The notes beneath the pieces were generated by a model. It saw only the letters and a program-made list of their open reading frames with translations, did not search any database and was not told the origin of the DNA. The translations under genes were made by a program, and so were the position numbers. From the NCBI GenBank assembly GCA_964540415.1, contig CAZIMM010000001.1, positions 62,001-126,000 on the forward strand: a stretch of DNA of 64,000 nucleotides, given 5' to 3'. The stretch is from CAZIMM01 sp964540415. Lineage in GTDB: Bacteria > Bacillota > Clostridia > Oscillospirales > Acutalibacteraceae. Below, piece by piece: positions 51,829 through 60,315 of the stretch (the first letter of the stretch is position 1; the number at the start of each line of letters is the position of its first letter).

Positions 51829-52461
51829 TCAGTCCTCAAGTGCCTTGAGTGTGAGCGCCGTTGTGTCGGTGATCTCCTCCTGACCCTGCACTATCCTGAG
51901 CTTGCCGCGCGCCGCGTAGTAATTCTTGAGCGGCTCGGTCTGCTCGTGATAAACGCGCAAGCGGTCAAGCACGGTTTCCGGGGAATCGTCTTTACGCTGA
52001 ATCAATTCACCGTCGCAGCTATCGCATTTTCCTTCGACTGCGGGCTTTTTGTATTCGAGGTGGTAGGACGCGCCGCAGTTTTTGCAGACGCGTCTGCCGG
52101 ACATTCTGCGAGCAATGCTCTCATCCGGCACCTCAATATCAATCACCCTGTCAATCTCAACGCCCATTGCGTCGAGCGCTTCTGCCTGCGGAATTGTTCT
52201 GGGAAAACCGTCAAGGATGAAGCCATTTTTGCAATCGTCCTTTGAGAGGCGTTCCTTGATTATTCCGATGACAACTTCATCCGGCACAAGAGCGCCGCTG
52301 TCCATAAATGACTTGGCTTTTTTGCCCATTTCCGTGCCGTTTGCGAGAGCCTCGCGGATAATGTTACCCGTAGATATGGCGGGAATTGAAAGCTTTTGCT
52401 CGACGACCTGCGCCTGTGTGCCCTTTCCGGCTCCGGGCGCTCCGAGAAAAATCAGTTTCAT
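51829..52461 (-). CDS. adk: Adenylate kinase (zinc LID form)
   Basis: AMP + ATP to 2 ADP. 210 residues: P-loop GAPGAGKGTQA at 7-17, DGFPRTIPQAEAL and the LID with two Cys pairs (CKNC, CDSC) that hold zinc, as in Gram-positive adenylate kinases. Between secY and map, 39 and 45 bp from each. Confidence 0.98.
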   Translation of the reverse strand: MKLIFLGAPGAGKGTQAQVVEQKLSIPAISTGNIIREALANGTEMGKKAKSFMDSGALVPDEVVIGIIKERLSKDDCKNGFILDGFPRTIPQAEALDAMGVEIDRVIDIEVPDESIARRMSGRRVCKNCGASYHLEYKKPAVEGKCDSCDGELIQRKDDSPETVLDRLRVYHEQTEPLKNYYAARGKLRIVQGQEEITDTTALTLKALED

Positions 52462-52500
52462 TCTTCAACCGTTTCCTTTCCTGCGTAAAGCTTGTTTGCC

Positions 52501-53838
52501 TTAGTCGAGGAAGCCCTTGTAGTGCCTCATCATCATCTGGCTTTCGAGCTGCTTGACAGTTTCAAGCGCAACGCCGACCATAATGATTATTGATGTGCCG
52601 CCCAGCGAAATGTTCATGCCCTGGACATAATCCGCTTTGTTGAGAGCGAAGGTTGCAATCTGGCTGAACAATGTCGGGAACAGAGCGACAACGCTCAAAA
52701 GAAGCGCGCCTAACAAGGTAATTCTTGACAAAATTCTTGCAATATAATCCGAGGTAGGCTTTCCGGGACGAATTCCGGGAATTGCGCCGGAATTTTTGCG
52801 GATGTTGTTTGCCATTTCAATCGGATTGTACTGAATGCTTGCATAGAAGTAAGCGAAGAAGATTATCATGATGAAGTAAATGATGCTGTAGAACCAGTGA
52901 GTGGACTTGAACAATCCGAAAATTGTTGCAGCAGTGCTTCCCTCTTTGACGTCCATGAACATCTCGATTGTGGGAGGCAGGGAGAGAATCGAGCTTGCGA
53001 AGATTACCGGCATAACGCCCGACATATTGACCTTCATCGGAATATGTGAGCTCTGGCCGCCGTACATCTTTCTGCCGACAACTCTCTTTGCATACTGAAC
53101 AGGAATTCGTCTTTCCGCATTGTCCATCCAAACGATGAAAGCAATCATCAAAAGCGCAATCACCGCGATGATGGGTGCAAGAACATAGTACGGACCGCCG
53201 TACGTAAAATACTGATAGAGGCTTACCGTCATTGCGGGAATCCTTGAAACGATGCCCGCAAAAAGGATGATTGAAATACCGTTGCCGATACCCTTATCAT
53301 TCACCTGTTCGCCGAGCCACATGATGAACGCGGTGCCTGCGGTGAGGCAAAGGATGATGACGAGTGCCTGAAACACGCCCAGGAAGCCGCCAAACTTTGC
53401 GCCGCTTGCGTCGTTCATAAGGTATCCGCCGTTACGAAGGTAGAAATAGTAGGCGGTGGACTGCATAAGTCCGAGGCCGACCGTAACAAAACGGGTGATG
53501 GATGCTATCTTCTTGCGTCCCTCCTCGCCCTCTTTCTGGAGTCTCTCCAGGGCGGGAATTGCGACAGTCAACAGCTGCATAATGATGGATGCATTGATGT
53601 ACGGGGTGATTGACATTGCGAAAATCGTGCCGTAATTGAACGCGTCACCTGTCATCATGCTAAGGTAGCTCATAAAAGTGCCTTCCGCCGCATCGGGAAG
53701 GATACCTGCGGAGCCGATATCAGTGAACGGAACCGGAATGGCAGCGCCGATACGGAAAACGAGGATGATCAGCGCCGTAAAAAGCATTTTCTTGCGAAGG
53801 TCAGCTATCTTCCATGCATTGATTATCGTCTGCAGCAC
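52501..53838 (-). CDS. secY: Protein translocase subunit SecY
   Basis: Ten-helix channel for Sec-dependent export. 445 residues. Marks: ALIILVFRIGAAIPVPFTDI at the first helix, GEQVNDKGIGNGISIILFAG, FVVWMDNAERRIPVQYAKR-like basic loop (here FIVWMDNAERR) and ANNIRKNSGAIPGIRPGKPT. The start is 1 bp after rplO, so it is coupled to L15. Confidence 0.98.
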   Translation of the reverse strand: MLQTIINAWKIADLRKKMLFTALIILVFRIGAAIPVPFTDIGSAGILPDAAEGTFMSYLSMMTGDAFNYGTIFAMSITPYINASIIMQLLTVAIPALERLQKEGEEGRKKIASITRFVTVGLGLMQSTAYYFYLRNGGYLMNDASGAKFGGFLGVFQALVIILCLTAGTAFIMWLGEQVNDKGIGNGISIILFAGIVSRIPAMTVSLYQYFTYGGPYYVLAPIIAVIALLMIAFIVWMDNAERRIPVQYAKRVVGRKMYGGQSSHIPMKVNMSGVMPVIFASSILSLPPTIEMFMDVKEGSTAATIFGLFKSTHWFYSIIYFIMIIFFAYFYASIQYNPIEMANNIRKNSGAIPGIRPGKPTSDYIARILSRITLLGALLLSVVALFPTLFSQIATFALNKADYVQGMNISLGGTSIIIMVGVALETVKQLESQMMMRHYKGFLD

Positions 53839-53839
53839 T

Positions 53840-54358
53840 TCAGATCACCTCAACCTTTCCGCCTGCCGCTTCGATTTTTTCCTTAGCGGACTGTGAATAA
53901 GGCTTCGGTTTTTCAGCTTCTTCTGCTTCCTTGCCGTTCTTTTTGAGCTGTGCGGGGTAGCTGTACTCCTTAAGGCGGACTGTCAGCTTTTTGTCAATCT
54001 CGCCGTTGCCGAGAATTTTTACGCCGTCATTCTCTTTCTTGACCAGACCGGCTGCGATGAGGGCTGCCACGTCAACCGTGTCGCCGTCATTGAAAGCCTT
54101 GCTGAGATCCGAGACATTGACTATTGCGATTTTCCTTGCAAAAATGTTGTTGAATCCTCTTTTGGGTATACGCCTTTGCAGCGGCATCTGTCCGCCTTCA
54201 AAGCCGGCTCTCATGCCTCTGCCGGCACGCGCCTTCTGACCCTTATGACCCTTGCCGGCGGTTTTGCCCTGGCCGGAAGCGGGTCCTCTGCCGATACGCT
54301 TGCGCTCCTTTGTGGAGCCGGACGCCGGTGAAAGCTCATGCAATTTCATTTGGGACAC
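53840..54358 (-). CDS. rplO: 50S ribosomal protein L15
   Basis: 172 residues; longer than the usual ~146 because of a Glu/Lys-rich insert near the C terminus (KKNGKEAEEAEKPKPYSQSA). Conserved LSPASGSTKERKRIGRGPAS, GKGHKGQKARAG and the C-terminal IEAAGGKVEVI. 8 bp after rpmD. Confidence 0.97.
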   Translation of the reverse strand: MSQMKLHELSPASGSTKERKRIGRGPASGQGKTAGKGHKGQKARAGRGMRAGFEGGQMPLQRRIPKRGFNNIFARKIAIVNVSDLSKAFNDGDTVDVAALIAAGLVKKENDGVKILGNGEIDKKLTVRLKEYSYPAQLKKNGKEAEEAEKPKPYSQSAKEKIEAAGGKVEVI

Positions 54359-54366
54359 CTCCTTGC

Positions 54367-54546
54367 TTATGCTTTGGTTACCACGATAAGATGGGATATC
54401 TTCTTGACCTTGCCCGCTGTTGCGGGATTGTCCGGCTGGACCTTTTCATCACCGATTTTGTAAAGGCCGAGCGCATTGGCTGTGGCTATCTGGCTCTTTG
54501 TGGAGCCGATAAGGCTCTTGACGAGCTTAACCTTAATGTCTGCCAT
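54367..54546 (-). CDS. rpmD: 50S ribosomal protein L30
   Basis: 59 residues (ATG 54546). Begins MADIKVKLVKSLIG and continues GSTKSQIATANALGLYKIGD to ISHLIVVTKA. Usual place between rpsE and rplO. Confidence 0.96.
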   Translation of the reverse strand: MADIKVKLVKSLIGSTKSQIATANALGLYKIGDEKVQPDNPATAGKVKKISHLIVVTKA

Positions 54547-54560
54547 TGAATTCGTCCTCC

Positions 54561-55154
54561 TTAATCTTTGATGTCAGCCGTTTCGGCTTCCTCTGCCGCC
54601 GCTGCTGCGGGAGCTTCGGGTGCTTTGGGGGTATAGCCCAGGATTTCCTGTGCGCTTCTGCCGCGGACTGCCGCAACCTCTTCAAGTGTGCGGAGCTGCT
54701 TGAGACCGTCAAGCGTTGCTCTGACCACGTTGCAGGGGTTGTTTGAGCGGAGAGCCTTAGTACGGATATCCTTGATGCCCACGGTCTCAACAACCGCACG
54801 CACGGGGCCGCCGGCAATAACGCCGGTACCGGGAGCAGCAGGTTTGAGCAGAACTACGCCTGCGCCGAACTTGCCGATAACCTCGTGAGGAATAGTAGTT
54901 CCCTTGAGAGAAACCTTGAACATATTCTTCTTGGCATCTTCGATACCCTTACGGATAGCGTCGGGAACCTCGCCCGATTTGCCCAAGCCGAAGCCGATGG
55001 TGCCCGCGCCGTCGCCGACGACGACAAGCGCTGCGAATTTGAAGATACGTCCGCCCTTAACCGTCTTTGAAACACGGTTGATGGCAACAACGCGTTCGGT
55101 GTAAGGTGACTCTTCTCTGTCTCTGCCTTTGTTTTTATCATCGTATCTTGCCAA
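54561..55154 (-). CDS. rpsE: 30S ribosomal protein S5
   Basis: 197 residues. dsRBD-like N-terminal part (VVAINRVSKTVKGGRIFKF) and C-terminal domain (GTGVIAGGPVRAVVETVGI). A tail of about 30 residues rich in Ala, Glu and Pro extends it beyond the usual ~166. Takes part in decoding fidelity and mRNA unwinding. Confidence 0.97.
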   Translation of the reverse strand: MARYDDKNKGRDREESPYTERVVAINRVSKTVKGGRIFKFAALVVVGDGAGTIGFGLGKSGEVPDAIRKGIEDAKKNMFKVSLKGTTIPHEVIGKFGAGVVLLKPAAPGTGVIAGGPVRAVVETVGIKDIRTKALRSNNPCNVVRATLDGLKQLRTLEEVAAVRGRSAQEILGYTPKAPEAPAAAAAEEAETADIKD

Positions 55155-55171
55155 AGTGTTTTCCCTCCTTC

Positions 55172-55531
55172 TCAGAACTTGAGGCCGCCCTCGCGGGCGC
55201 CGTCCGCCAGCTCTTGAACACGGCCGTGGTAAATATAACCGCCGCGGTCAAAAACGACGTTGGTGATGCCTTTGTCGGCAGCGCGCTTTGCGAGCGCCTC
55301 ACCGACCTTGCGGGCTGCCGTCTTGTTTCCGCCGTAATCCGCGAAATCCTTTTCGACGCTGGAGGCGGACACAAGTGTCACGCCGTTGACATCGTCAATG
55401 AGCTGAGCGTATATATTGCTGAGCGAGCGGAAAACATTGAGGCGGGGACACTCCGGAGTGCCGGATATTTTGGTGCGCACTCTATCATGGCGCGCGATTC
55501 TTGCCTTGCCTGTTTCGGGTCTCTTAACCAT
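55172..55531 (-). CDS. rplR: 50S ribosomal protein L18
   Basis: 119 residues, binds 5S rRNA. RPETGKARIARHDRVRTKI, PRLNVFRSLSNIYAQLIDD and VVFDRGGYIYHGRVQELADG are typical. 21 bp after rplF. Confidence 0.97.
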   Translation of the reverse strand: MVKRPETGKARIARHDRVRTKISGTPECPRLNVFRSLSNIYAQLIDDVNGVTLVSASSVEKDFADYGGNKTAARKVGEALAKRAADKGITNVVFDRGGYIYHGRVQELADGAREGGLKF

Positions 55532-55552
55532 TAGTTTTCACTCCTTCAAATG

Positions 55553-56098
55553 TTATTTGCCGCCCTTGCCGGCCTTGCCTTCCTTGCGGCGGATGACCTC
55601 GTCAGCGTACTTGATGCCCTTGCCCTTATAAGGCTCGGGAGGACGCTTCTCGCGGATCTCAGCTGCAAACTGGCCGACCTTCTGCTTATCGGGGCCGGAA
55701 ACAACGATCTTGTTCGGTGCCGGAACCTCAATGGTGATACCCTCGATTTCGGGCATGATAACCTGATGAGAATAACCGATGTTCATCACAAGGTCCTTGC
55801 CCTGCTTTGTCGCACGGTAACCGACGCCGTTCACCTCAAGCTCCTTTTTGAAGCCCTCGTTGACGCCTGAAACCATGTTTGCGATGAGTGTGCGAGTCAG
55901 ACCATGAAGGGATCTGTTCTCTTTTTCATCGTTCGGACGTGTAACAGTGATTACGTTGCCGTCCATTTCAACCTTCATGCTGCTGTGCAGCGTTCTGGTC
56001 AGGGTTCCCTTGGGACCCTTTGCGGTGAGCGTGTTGCCGTCAAGCTTAACCTCAACGCCTGCCGGAATTACTACCGGCTGCTTTCCGATTCGTGACAT
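55553..56098 (-). CDS. rplF: 50S ribosomal protein L6
   Basis: 181 residues, two homologous domains near the factor-binding site. MSRIGKQPVVIPAGVEV at the start, RNDEKENRSLHGLTRTLI-like helix (RPNDEKENRSLHG) and C-terminal IREKRPPEPYKGKGIKYADE. 14 bp after rpsH. Confidence 0.98.
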   Translation of the reverse strand: MSRIGKQPVVIPAGVEVKLDGNTLTAKGPKGTLTRTLHSSMKVEMDGNVITVTRPNDEKENRSLHGLTRTLIANMVSGVNEGFKKELEVNGVGYRATKQGKDLVMNIGYSHQVIMPEIEGITIEVPAPNKIVVSGPDKQKVGQFAAEIREKRPPEPYKGKGIKYADEVIRRKEGKAGKGGK

Positions 56099-56112
56099 TG
56101 AACAGCCCCCCC

Positions 56113-56541
56113 TTACCAGACAAACGCGAGAACCTCGCCGCCGATGTTGGCTTTGCGAGCGTCTCTGTCTGTCATAATGCCCTTGGATGTGGATATGATA
56201 GCTATGCCCAGCCCCTTCATGACCTTCGGCATATCCTCACAATTGCTGTAAATACGCAGACCGGGCTTGGAAACTCTGCGTAAACCCGTGATAACCTGTG
56301 ACTTGTTGGGCGCTCTGTATTTCAGTTTGATTTCGATTGCGCCCTGCTGGGGCTTCTCCGCATTGTCAACAACCTTAACGTCGCCGACAACCTTGAAGCT
56401 TTCGATATAGCCTTCGTCCAAAAGAATCTGCGCAATAGCCTTCTTCATGTTGGACGCGGGCACAGAGACTGAATCATGCTTCGCCGAGTTCGCGTTGCGT
56501 ATTCTCGTGAGCATATCAGCTATGGGATCAGTTAACTGCAT
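56113..56541 (-). CDS. rpsH: 30S ribosomal protein S8
   Basis: 142 residues, central-domain 16S rRNA binder. DPIADMLTRIRNANSAKHDS, then the C-terminal GLGIAIISTSKGIMTDRDAR and GGEVLAFVW. A known translational regulator of spc operons in E. coli. 27 bp after rpsN. Confidence 0.98.
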   Translation of the reverse strand: MQLTDPIADMLTRIRNANSAKHDSVSVPASNMKKAIAQILLDEGYIESFKVVGDVKVVDNAEKPQQGAIEIKLKYRAPNKSQVITGLRRVSKPGLRIYSNCEDMPKVMKGLGIAIISTSKGIMTDRDARKANIGGEVLAFVW

Positions 56542-56568
56542 ACCGTTACCTCCTTTGCAATAGCTCTT

Positions 56569-56754
56569 TTACCAGCTTGCCTTTTTGACGCCCGGGATCT
56601 GACCCGCGTGGGCAAGTTCCCTGAAGCAGATACGGCATACTCCGTATTTGCGAAGATAGGCGTGCGGCCTGCCGCAGATCTTGCATCTGTTGTAAGCTCT
56701 GGTGGAATACTTTGCCGGTCTTGCCTGCTTGACCTTCATTGATGTTTTTGCCAC
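56569..56754 (-). CDS. rpsN: 30S ribosomal protein S14, zinc-binding (type Z)
   Basis: 61 residues from GTG 56754 with GGAGGG 7-8 nt upstream; the longer open frame belongs to rplE sequence in another frame. Zinc Cys at 24, 27, 40 and 43 (CKIC, CRIC). Only this C+ form is seen in the operon. Confidence 0.96.
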   Translation of the reverse strand: MAKTSMKVKQARPAKYSTRAYNRCKICGRPHAYLRKYGVCRICFRELAHAGQIPGVKKASW

Positions 56755-56767
56755 AAATATTCCCTCC

Positions 56768-57307
56768 TTATCTTGTGAACGGAGCGCCCAGAAGCGTAAG
56801 CAGCTCGCGGGCCTCTTCGTCGGTCTGGGCGGTAGTGACAAAGCAGATGTCCATACCGCGGACCTTGTCGATCTTGTCATAATCGATTTCCGGGAAAATC
56901 AACTGCTCTTTGATACCCATTGAGTAGTTTCCTTTGCCGTCAAACGAGTTGGGGTTGATTCCCCTGAAGTCGCGCACGCGGGGGAGAGCGAGGTTGAACA
57001 GTCTTTCAACAAATTCATACATTCTGTCGCCCCTGAGTGTAACCTTGACTCCGATGGTCATGCCCTCACGCAGCTTGAAGTTCGCAACGGACTTCTTTGC
57101 CTTGCAGAGGACGGGCTTCTGACCGGTAATCTGAGAAATGTCTGAAACAATTGCGTCAACAACCTTGGGGTTGTCTCGAGCTTCTCCGCAGCCGACGTTA
57201 ACGACGACTTTATCGAGCTTCGGGATTTGCATGACGCTGTTGTATCCGAACTTCTTCATCAGAGCCGGTGCAATTTCGCTTTTGTAGGTTTCTTTCAAAA
57301 CTGCCAT
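56768..57307 (-). CDS. rplE: 50S ribosomal protein L5
   Basis: 179 residues, contacts 5S rRNA and the P-site tRNA. LKETYKSEIAPALMKKFGY, IPKLDKVVVNVGCGEARD, KPVLCKAKKSVANFKLREG and GMDICFVTTAQTDEEAREL are intact. 17 bp after rplX. Confidence 0.98.
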   Translation of the reverse strand: MAVLKETYKSEIAPALMKKFGYNSVMQIPKLDKVVVNVGCGEARDNPKVVDAIVSDISQITGQKPVLCKAKKSVANFKLREGMTIGVKVTLRGDRMYEFVERLFNLALPRVRDFRGINPNSFDGKGNYSMGIKEQLIFPEIDYDKIDKVRGMDICFVTTAQTDEEARELLTLLGAPFTR

Positions 57308-57324
57308 TGTGTCATGTTCCTCCC

Positions 57325-57654
57325 TTATTCAAATTCCGCGGAGCATCCGCTCTTTTTGCAGGTGCGCATTTTCTTGCCCTTTGAGTTGACGGTGCTGCCT
57401 GTTCTTGTCGGACGGCCGCACTTCGGGCAGATAAGCTGAACCTTGTCGGCATACAGCGGGCTTTCGGCCTTGATGAGTCCGCCCGGCTCGCCTGCCTTGC
57501 GGGGCTTGACGTGCTTTGTGACGATGTTGACTCCTTCAACAATGACCTTGCCCTCGGAGGGGCTGACGTCCATGACCTTGCCTCTGACGCCGCGATATTT
57601 GCCGTTGATGACGACGACCTCGTCGCCCTTCTTAACGTGAACCTTGTTATTCAT
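57325..57654 (-). CDS. rplX: 50S ribosomal protein L24
   Basis: 109 residues, early 23S assembly protein. KOW motif in VHVKKGDEVVVINGKYRGVR. The C-terminal part has CPKC and CKKSGC, a zinc-ribbon-like arrangement. 13 bp after rplN. Confidence 0.97.
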   Translation of the reverse strand: MNNKVHVKKGDEVVVINGKYRGVRGKVMDVSPSEGKVIVEGVNIVTKHVKPRKAGEPGGLIKAESPLYADKVQLICPKCGRPTRTGSTVNSKGKKMRTCKKSGCSAEFE

Positions 57655-57667
57655 CTTTGTACCTCCC

Positions 57668-58036
57668 TTAAAGCACTTCGGGAGCGAGGCTGAGAATCTT
57701 GAGATAATCCTTATCTCTCAGCTCTCTCGCGACCGGCCCGAAAATACGTGTGCCCCTGGGGTTTTTGTCATCCTTGATGATAACGGCAGCGTTCTCATCA
57801 AAGCGGATGTAGGTGCCGTCATCGCGGCGAACTCCGCTCGCCGTACGAACCACGACAGCCTTGACAACTTCACCCTTCTTTACAACTCCGCCGGGCGTTG
57901 CCTTTTTGACAGAAGCAACGACGACGTCGCCGATGTTTGCATACCTTTTGCCGGAACCGCCGAGAACCCGGATGCACATAATCTCTTTTGCGCCCGTGTT
58001 GTCGGCAACCTTAAGGTAACTCTGTTGCTGTATCAC
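57668..58036 (-). CDS. rplN: 50S ribosomal protein L14
   Basis: 122 residues at the subunit interface. MIQQQSYLKVADNTGAKEIM, the conserved DNTGAK block, and FGPVARELRDKDYLKILSLA at the end. 30 bp after rpsQ. Confidence 0.98.
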   Translation of the reverse strand: MIQQQSYLKVADNTGAKEIMCIRVLGGSGKRYANIGDVVVASVKKATPGGVVKKGEVVKAVVVRTASGVRRDDGTYIRFDENAAVIIKDDKNPRGTRIFGPVARELRDKDYLKILSLAPEVL

Positions 58037-58066
58037 AGTGTTTGCCTCCTTTTACACTTGCGCCAA

Positions 58067-58324
58067 TTATTTGGCTTTCTCGATGATTTCGACCACACGC
58101 CAGCGCTTATCCTTGGACAGCGGACGTGTTTCCATCACCAGCACTCTGTCGCCGATGTTGCACTCGTTGTTCTCGTCGTGCGCCTTGAGCTTCACGGTGT
58201 TGTTGATGATTTTTTTGTACAGCGGGTGCTGAACCTTATCCTTGACGGAGACGACGACAGTCTTATCCATCTTGTTGCTGGAAACAACGCCCACGCGGGT
58301 TTTTCTGAGGTTTCTTTCGCTCAT
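58067..58324 (-). CDS. rpsQ: 30S ribosomal protein S17
   Basis: 85 residues from ATG 58324 (MSERNLRKTRVGVV), 20 bp after rpmC; an in-frame extension upstream overlaps rpmC sequence and is not homologous. OB-fold marks: SNKMDKTVVVSV and IGDRVLVMETRPLSKDKRW. Confidence 0.97.
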   Translation of the reverse strand: MSERNLRKTRVGVVSSNKMDKTVVVSVKDKVQHPLYKKIINNTVKLKAHDENNECNIGDRVLVMETRPLSKDKRWRVVEIIEKAK

Positions 58325-58344
58325 TGCACTTGGCCTCCCTTTCC

Positions 58345-58548
58345 TCACGCGTCGGTGCCGTGAAGTTCAATATCGCGGCGGACTGTTTTGATCCTGGCGA
58401 TGTCCTTCTTGACGGCACTGATACGCATTGGGTTATCGAGCTGATTAACGGCTTGCTGGAAGCGCAGTTTAAACAGCTCGTCTTTCAGCTCAAGCAGCTT
58501 AGCATCCAGCTCCTGTGCGGAAAGCTTCCTGATTTCACTGGCTTTCAT
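58345..58548 (-). CDS. rpmC: 50S ribosomal protein L29
   Basis: 67 residues, two helices at the exit tunnel. MKASEIRKLSAQELDAKLLE and NPMRISAVKKDIARIKT. The start overlaps the rplP stop by 4 nt (ATGA). Confidence 0.96.
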   Translation of the reverse strand: MKASEIRKLSAQELDAKLLELKDELFKLRFQQAVNQLDNPMRISAVKKDIARIKTVRRDIELHGTDA

Positions 58549-58973
58549 TCTTGCTCACCATCCGTTTCTTCCTTAGATACAAATTTGCACTTGATCGGCA
58601 GCTTGTTCGCGGCAAGGCGCATAGCTTCCTGAGCCAGCTCCTTTTCAACACCGGCGATTTCAAACATGACTCTGCCGGGCTTGACAACCGCTACCCAATA
58701 CTCGGGCGAACCTTTACCGGAACCCATGCGGGTCTCGGCGGGCTTTTCCGTGACGGGCTTGTCGGGGAAAATCTTTATCCAGACCTGACCGCCGCGCTTG
58801 ATTGAACGCGTCATGGCGATACGGGCTGCTTCAATCTGATTGGAGGTTATCCATGCCGGCTCGAGAGCCGCGAGACCGTAGTCGCCGTAGTTGACCTTGT
58901 TGCCTCTGAGGGCCTTACCGGTCATGCGTCCTCTGTGGACACGGCGATACTTTACACGCTTAGGCAGCAGCAT
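58545..58973 (-). CDS. rplP: 50S ribosomal protein L16
   Basis: 142 residues near the A-site tRNA. MLLPKRVKYRRVHRGRMTGK, GGQVWIKIFPDKPVTEKPAE and the loop TRMGSGKGSPEYWVAVVKPG. The ATG shares one base with the rpsC stop (TAATG). Confidence 0.98.
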   Translation of the reverse strand: MLLPKRVKYRRVHRGRMTGKALRGNKVNYGDYGLAALEPAWITSNQIEAARIAMTRSIKRGGQVWIKIFPDKPVTEKPAETRMGSGKGSPEYWVAVVKPGRVMFEIAGVEKELAQEAMRLAANKLPIKCKFVSKEETDGEQE

Positions 58974-59633
58974 TATTTCTCCCCTCCTTCGATTTTTTTG
59001 GGCTTCCTTGCGTCGTGCAGGATTTCGCCCTTATAGATCCAGACCTTGACGCCGATGCGGCCGTAGGTTGTCTTTGCCTCGGCAAAGCCGTAGTCGATGT
59101 CGGCACGGATGGTCTGCAGAGGGATTGTACCCTCGTGATAGTGCTCTGTACGCGCAATCTCAGCACCGCCCAGACGGCCGGAAACCTGAGTTTTGATTCC
59201 TCTTGCGCCAGCCTTCATTGTGCGTCCGATGGACTGCTTGAGTGCGCGGCGGAAAGAGACACGCTTTTCGAGCTGAGCCGCGATTCCCTCGGCGACGAGC
59301 TGTGCGTNNNNNNNNNNCGATGTTGATGTAAACATCCTTGTCGCCGGAAAGTTTTTTCTCGCAAATCTTCTTGAGTCTTTCGATCTCGGAACCTTGCCTG
59401 CCGATAACAATACCGGGCTTCATGCAGGAGATGTTGATGCGGACGCGCTTGGGGTCGCGCTCGATTTCAACCTTGGATACGCCTGCCGGAGCAAGAGCCT
59501 TGAAGAGGTACTCGCGGAGATTGTAATCCTCAACGAGAGTATCGCCGAAGGTGTTGGCGCCCGCATACCAGCGCGACTCCCAATCCTTGATAACGCCGAT
59601 CCTCAGACCTGTCGGATTGATTTTCTGTCCCAT
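58973..59633 (-). CDS. rpsC: 30S ribosomal protein S3 (interrupted by a 10-N gap)
   Basis: KH-domain protein at the mRNA entry. ATG 59633 with GGAGGAGG upstream. Left of the break: GQKINPTGLRIGVIKDWESR and the KH motif CMKPGIVIGRQGSEIERLKK to YINI. Right: AQLVAEGIAAQLEKRVSFRR through the C-terminal GRIGVKVWIYKGEIL. Homologues have about nine residues (an EIxxPDLD-type stretch) at the break, so roughly 27-30 nt are missing and the frame change is artificial. Confidence 0.95.
59308..59317. other. Assembly gap (10 N) in rpsC
   Basis: Placeholder gap; the flanks are in different frames and the family has about nine residues in this place. Confidence 0.85.
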
Positions 59634-59652
59634 GTTAAAACCTCCTCCTCTC

Positions 59653-59988
59653 TTATTCCTTTTCCTCAAGCACAATTGTGATGTGCGAGGATTTTTTGTT
59701 GATTCTGTAAGCTCTGCCCTGTGCCCTGGGGCGGATACGCTTAAGGGTGGGGCCCTGGCTCACGGTGCATTTTGCAACGAAGAGCTTGCTTACGTCCATG
59801 TCGTGATTGTTTTCCGCATTCGACATTGCTGCGTGAAGCAGCTTGCCGACCGGCTCGCACGCTGCCTTAGGCGTGTGCCTGAGAATAGCGGCGGCCTTTT
59901 CAGCCGGCTGATTCCTTATCAGATCAAGAACGATCTGGACTTTGCGGGGCGCTATGCGAACATAGGTTGCCTTTGCGGTTGCCTGCAT
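59653..59988 (-). CDS. rplV: 50S ribosomal protein L22
   Basis: 111 residues; its beta-hairpin lines the exit tunnel. Marks: YVRIAPRKVQIVLDLIRNQP, SNAENNHDMDVSKLFVAKC and RIRPRAQGRAYRINKKSSHI. 22 bp after rpsS. Confidence 0.98.
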   Translation of the reverse strand: MQATAKATYVRIAPRKVQIVLDLIRNQPAEKAAAILRHTPKAACEPVGKLLHAAMSNAENNHDMDVSKLFVAKCTVSQGPTLKRIRPRAQGRAYRINKKSSHITIVLEEKE

Positions 59989-60010
59989 AAGTTACACACT
60001 CCTTTCGGCC

Positions 60011-60292
60011 TTATTTGCCTGCATTAGATGTTTTTGATCCCGCATGACCTCTGAATGTCCTTGTGGGAGCGAACTCGCCGAGCTTGTGGCCGACCATATC
60101 CTCGGTGACATACACCGGAACGTGCTTGCGGCCGTCGTGTACGGCGAAGGTGTGACCGACAAAATCGGGGAATATTGTGGAGCTGCGGCTCCATGTTTTA
60201 AGGACTTCTTTTTTGCCCGAATTGTTCATTGCCTGAACTCTCTCGAGAAGCTTCGGTTGAACAAAAGGTCCTTTTTTAACGCTTCTACCCAT
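60011..60292 (-). CDS. rpsS: 30S ribosomal protein S19
   Basis: 93 residues, head protein with S13. MGRSVKKGPFVQPKLLERV, WSRSSTIFPDFVGHTFAVHD and KLGEFAPTRTFRGHAGSK. 23 bp after rplB. Confidence 0.98.
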   Translation of the reverse strand: MGRSVKKGPFVQPKLLERVQAMNNSGKKEVLKTWSRSSTIFPDFVGHTFAVHDGRKHVPVYVTEDMVGHKLGEFAPTRTFRGHAGSKTSNAGK

Positions 60293-60315
60293 TATTAATA
60301 GCTCCTTTCATCAAC

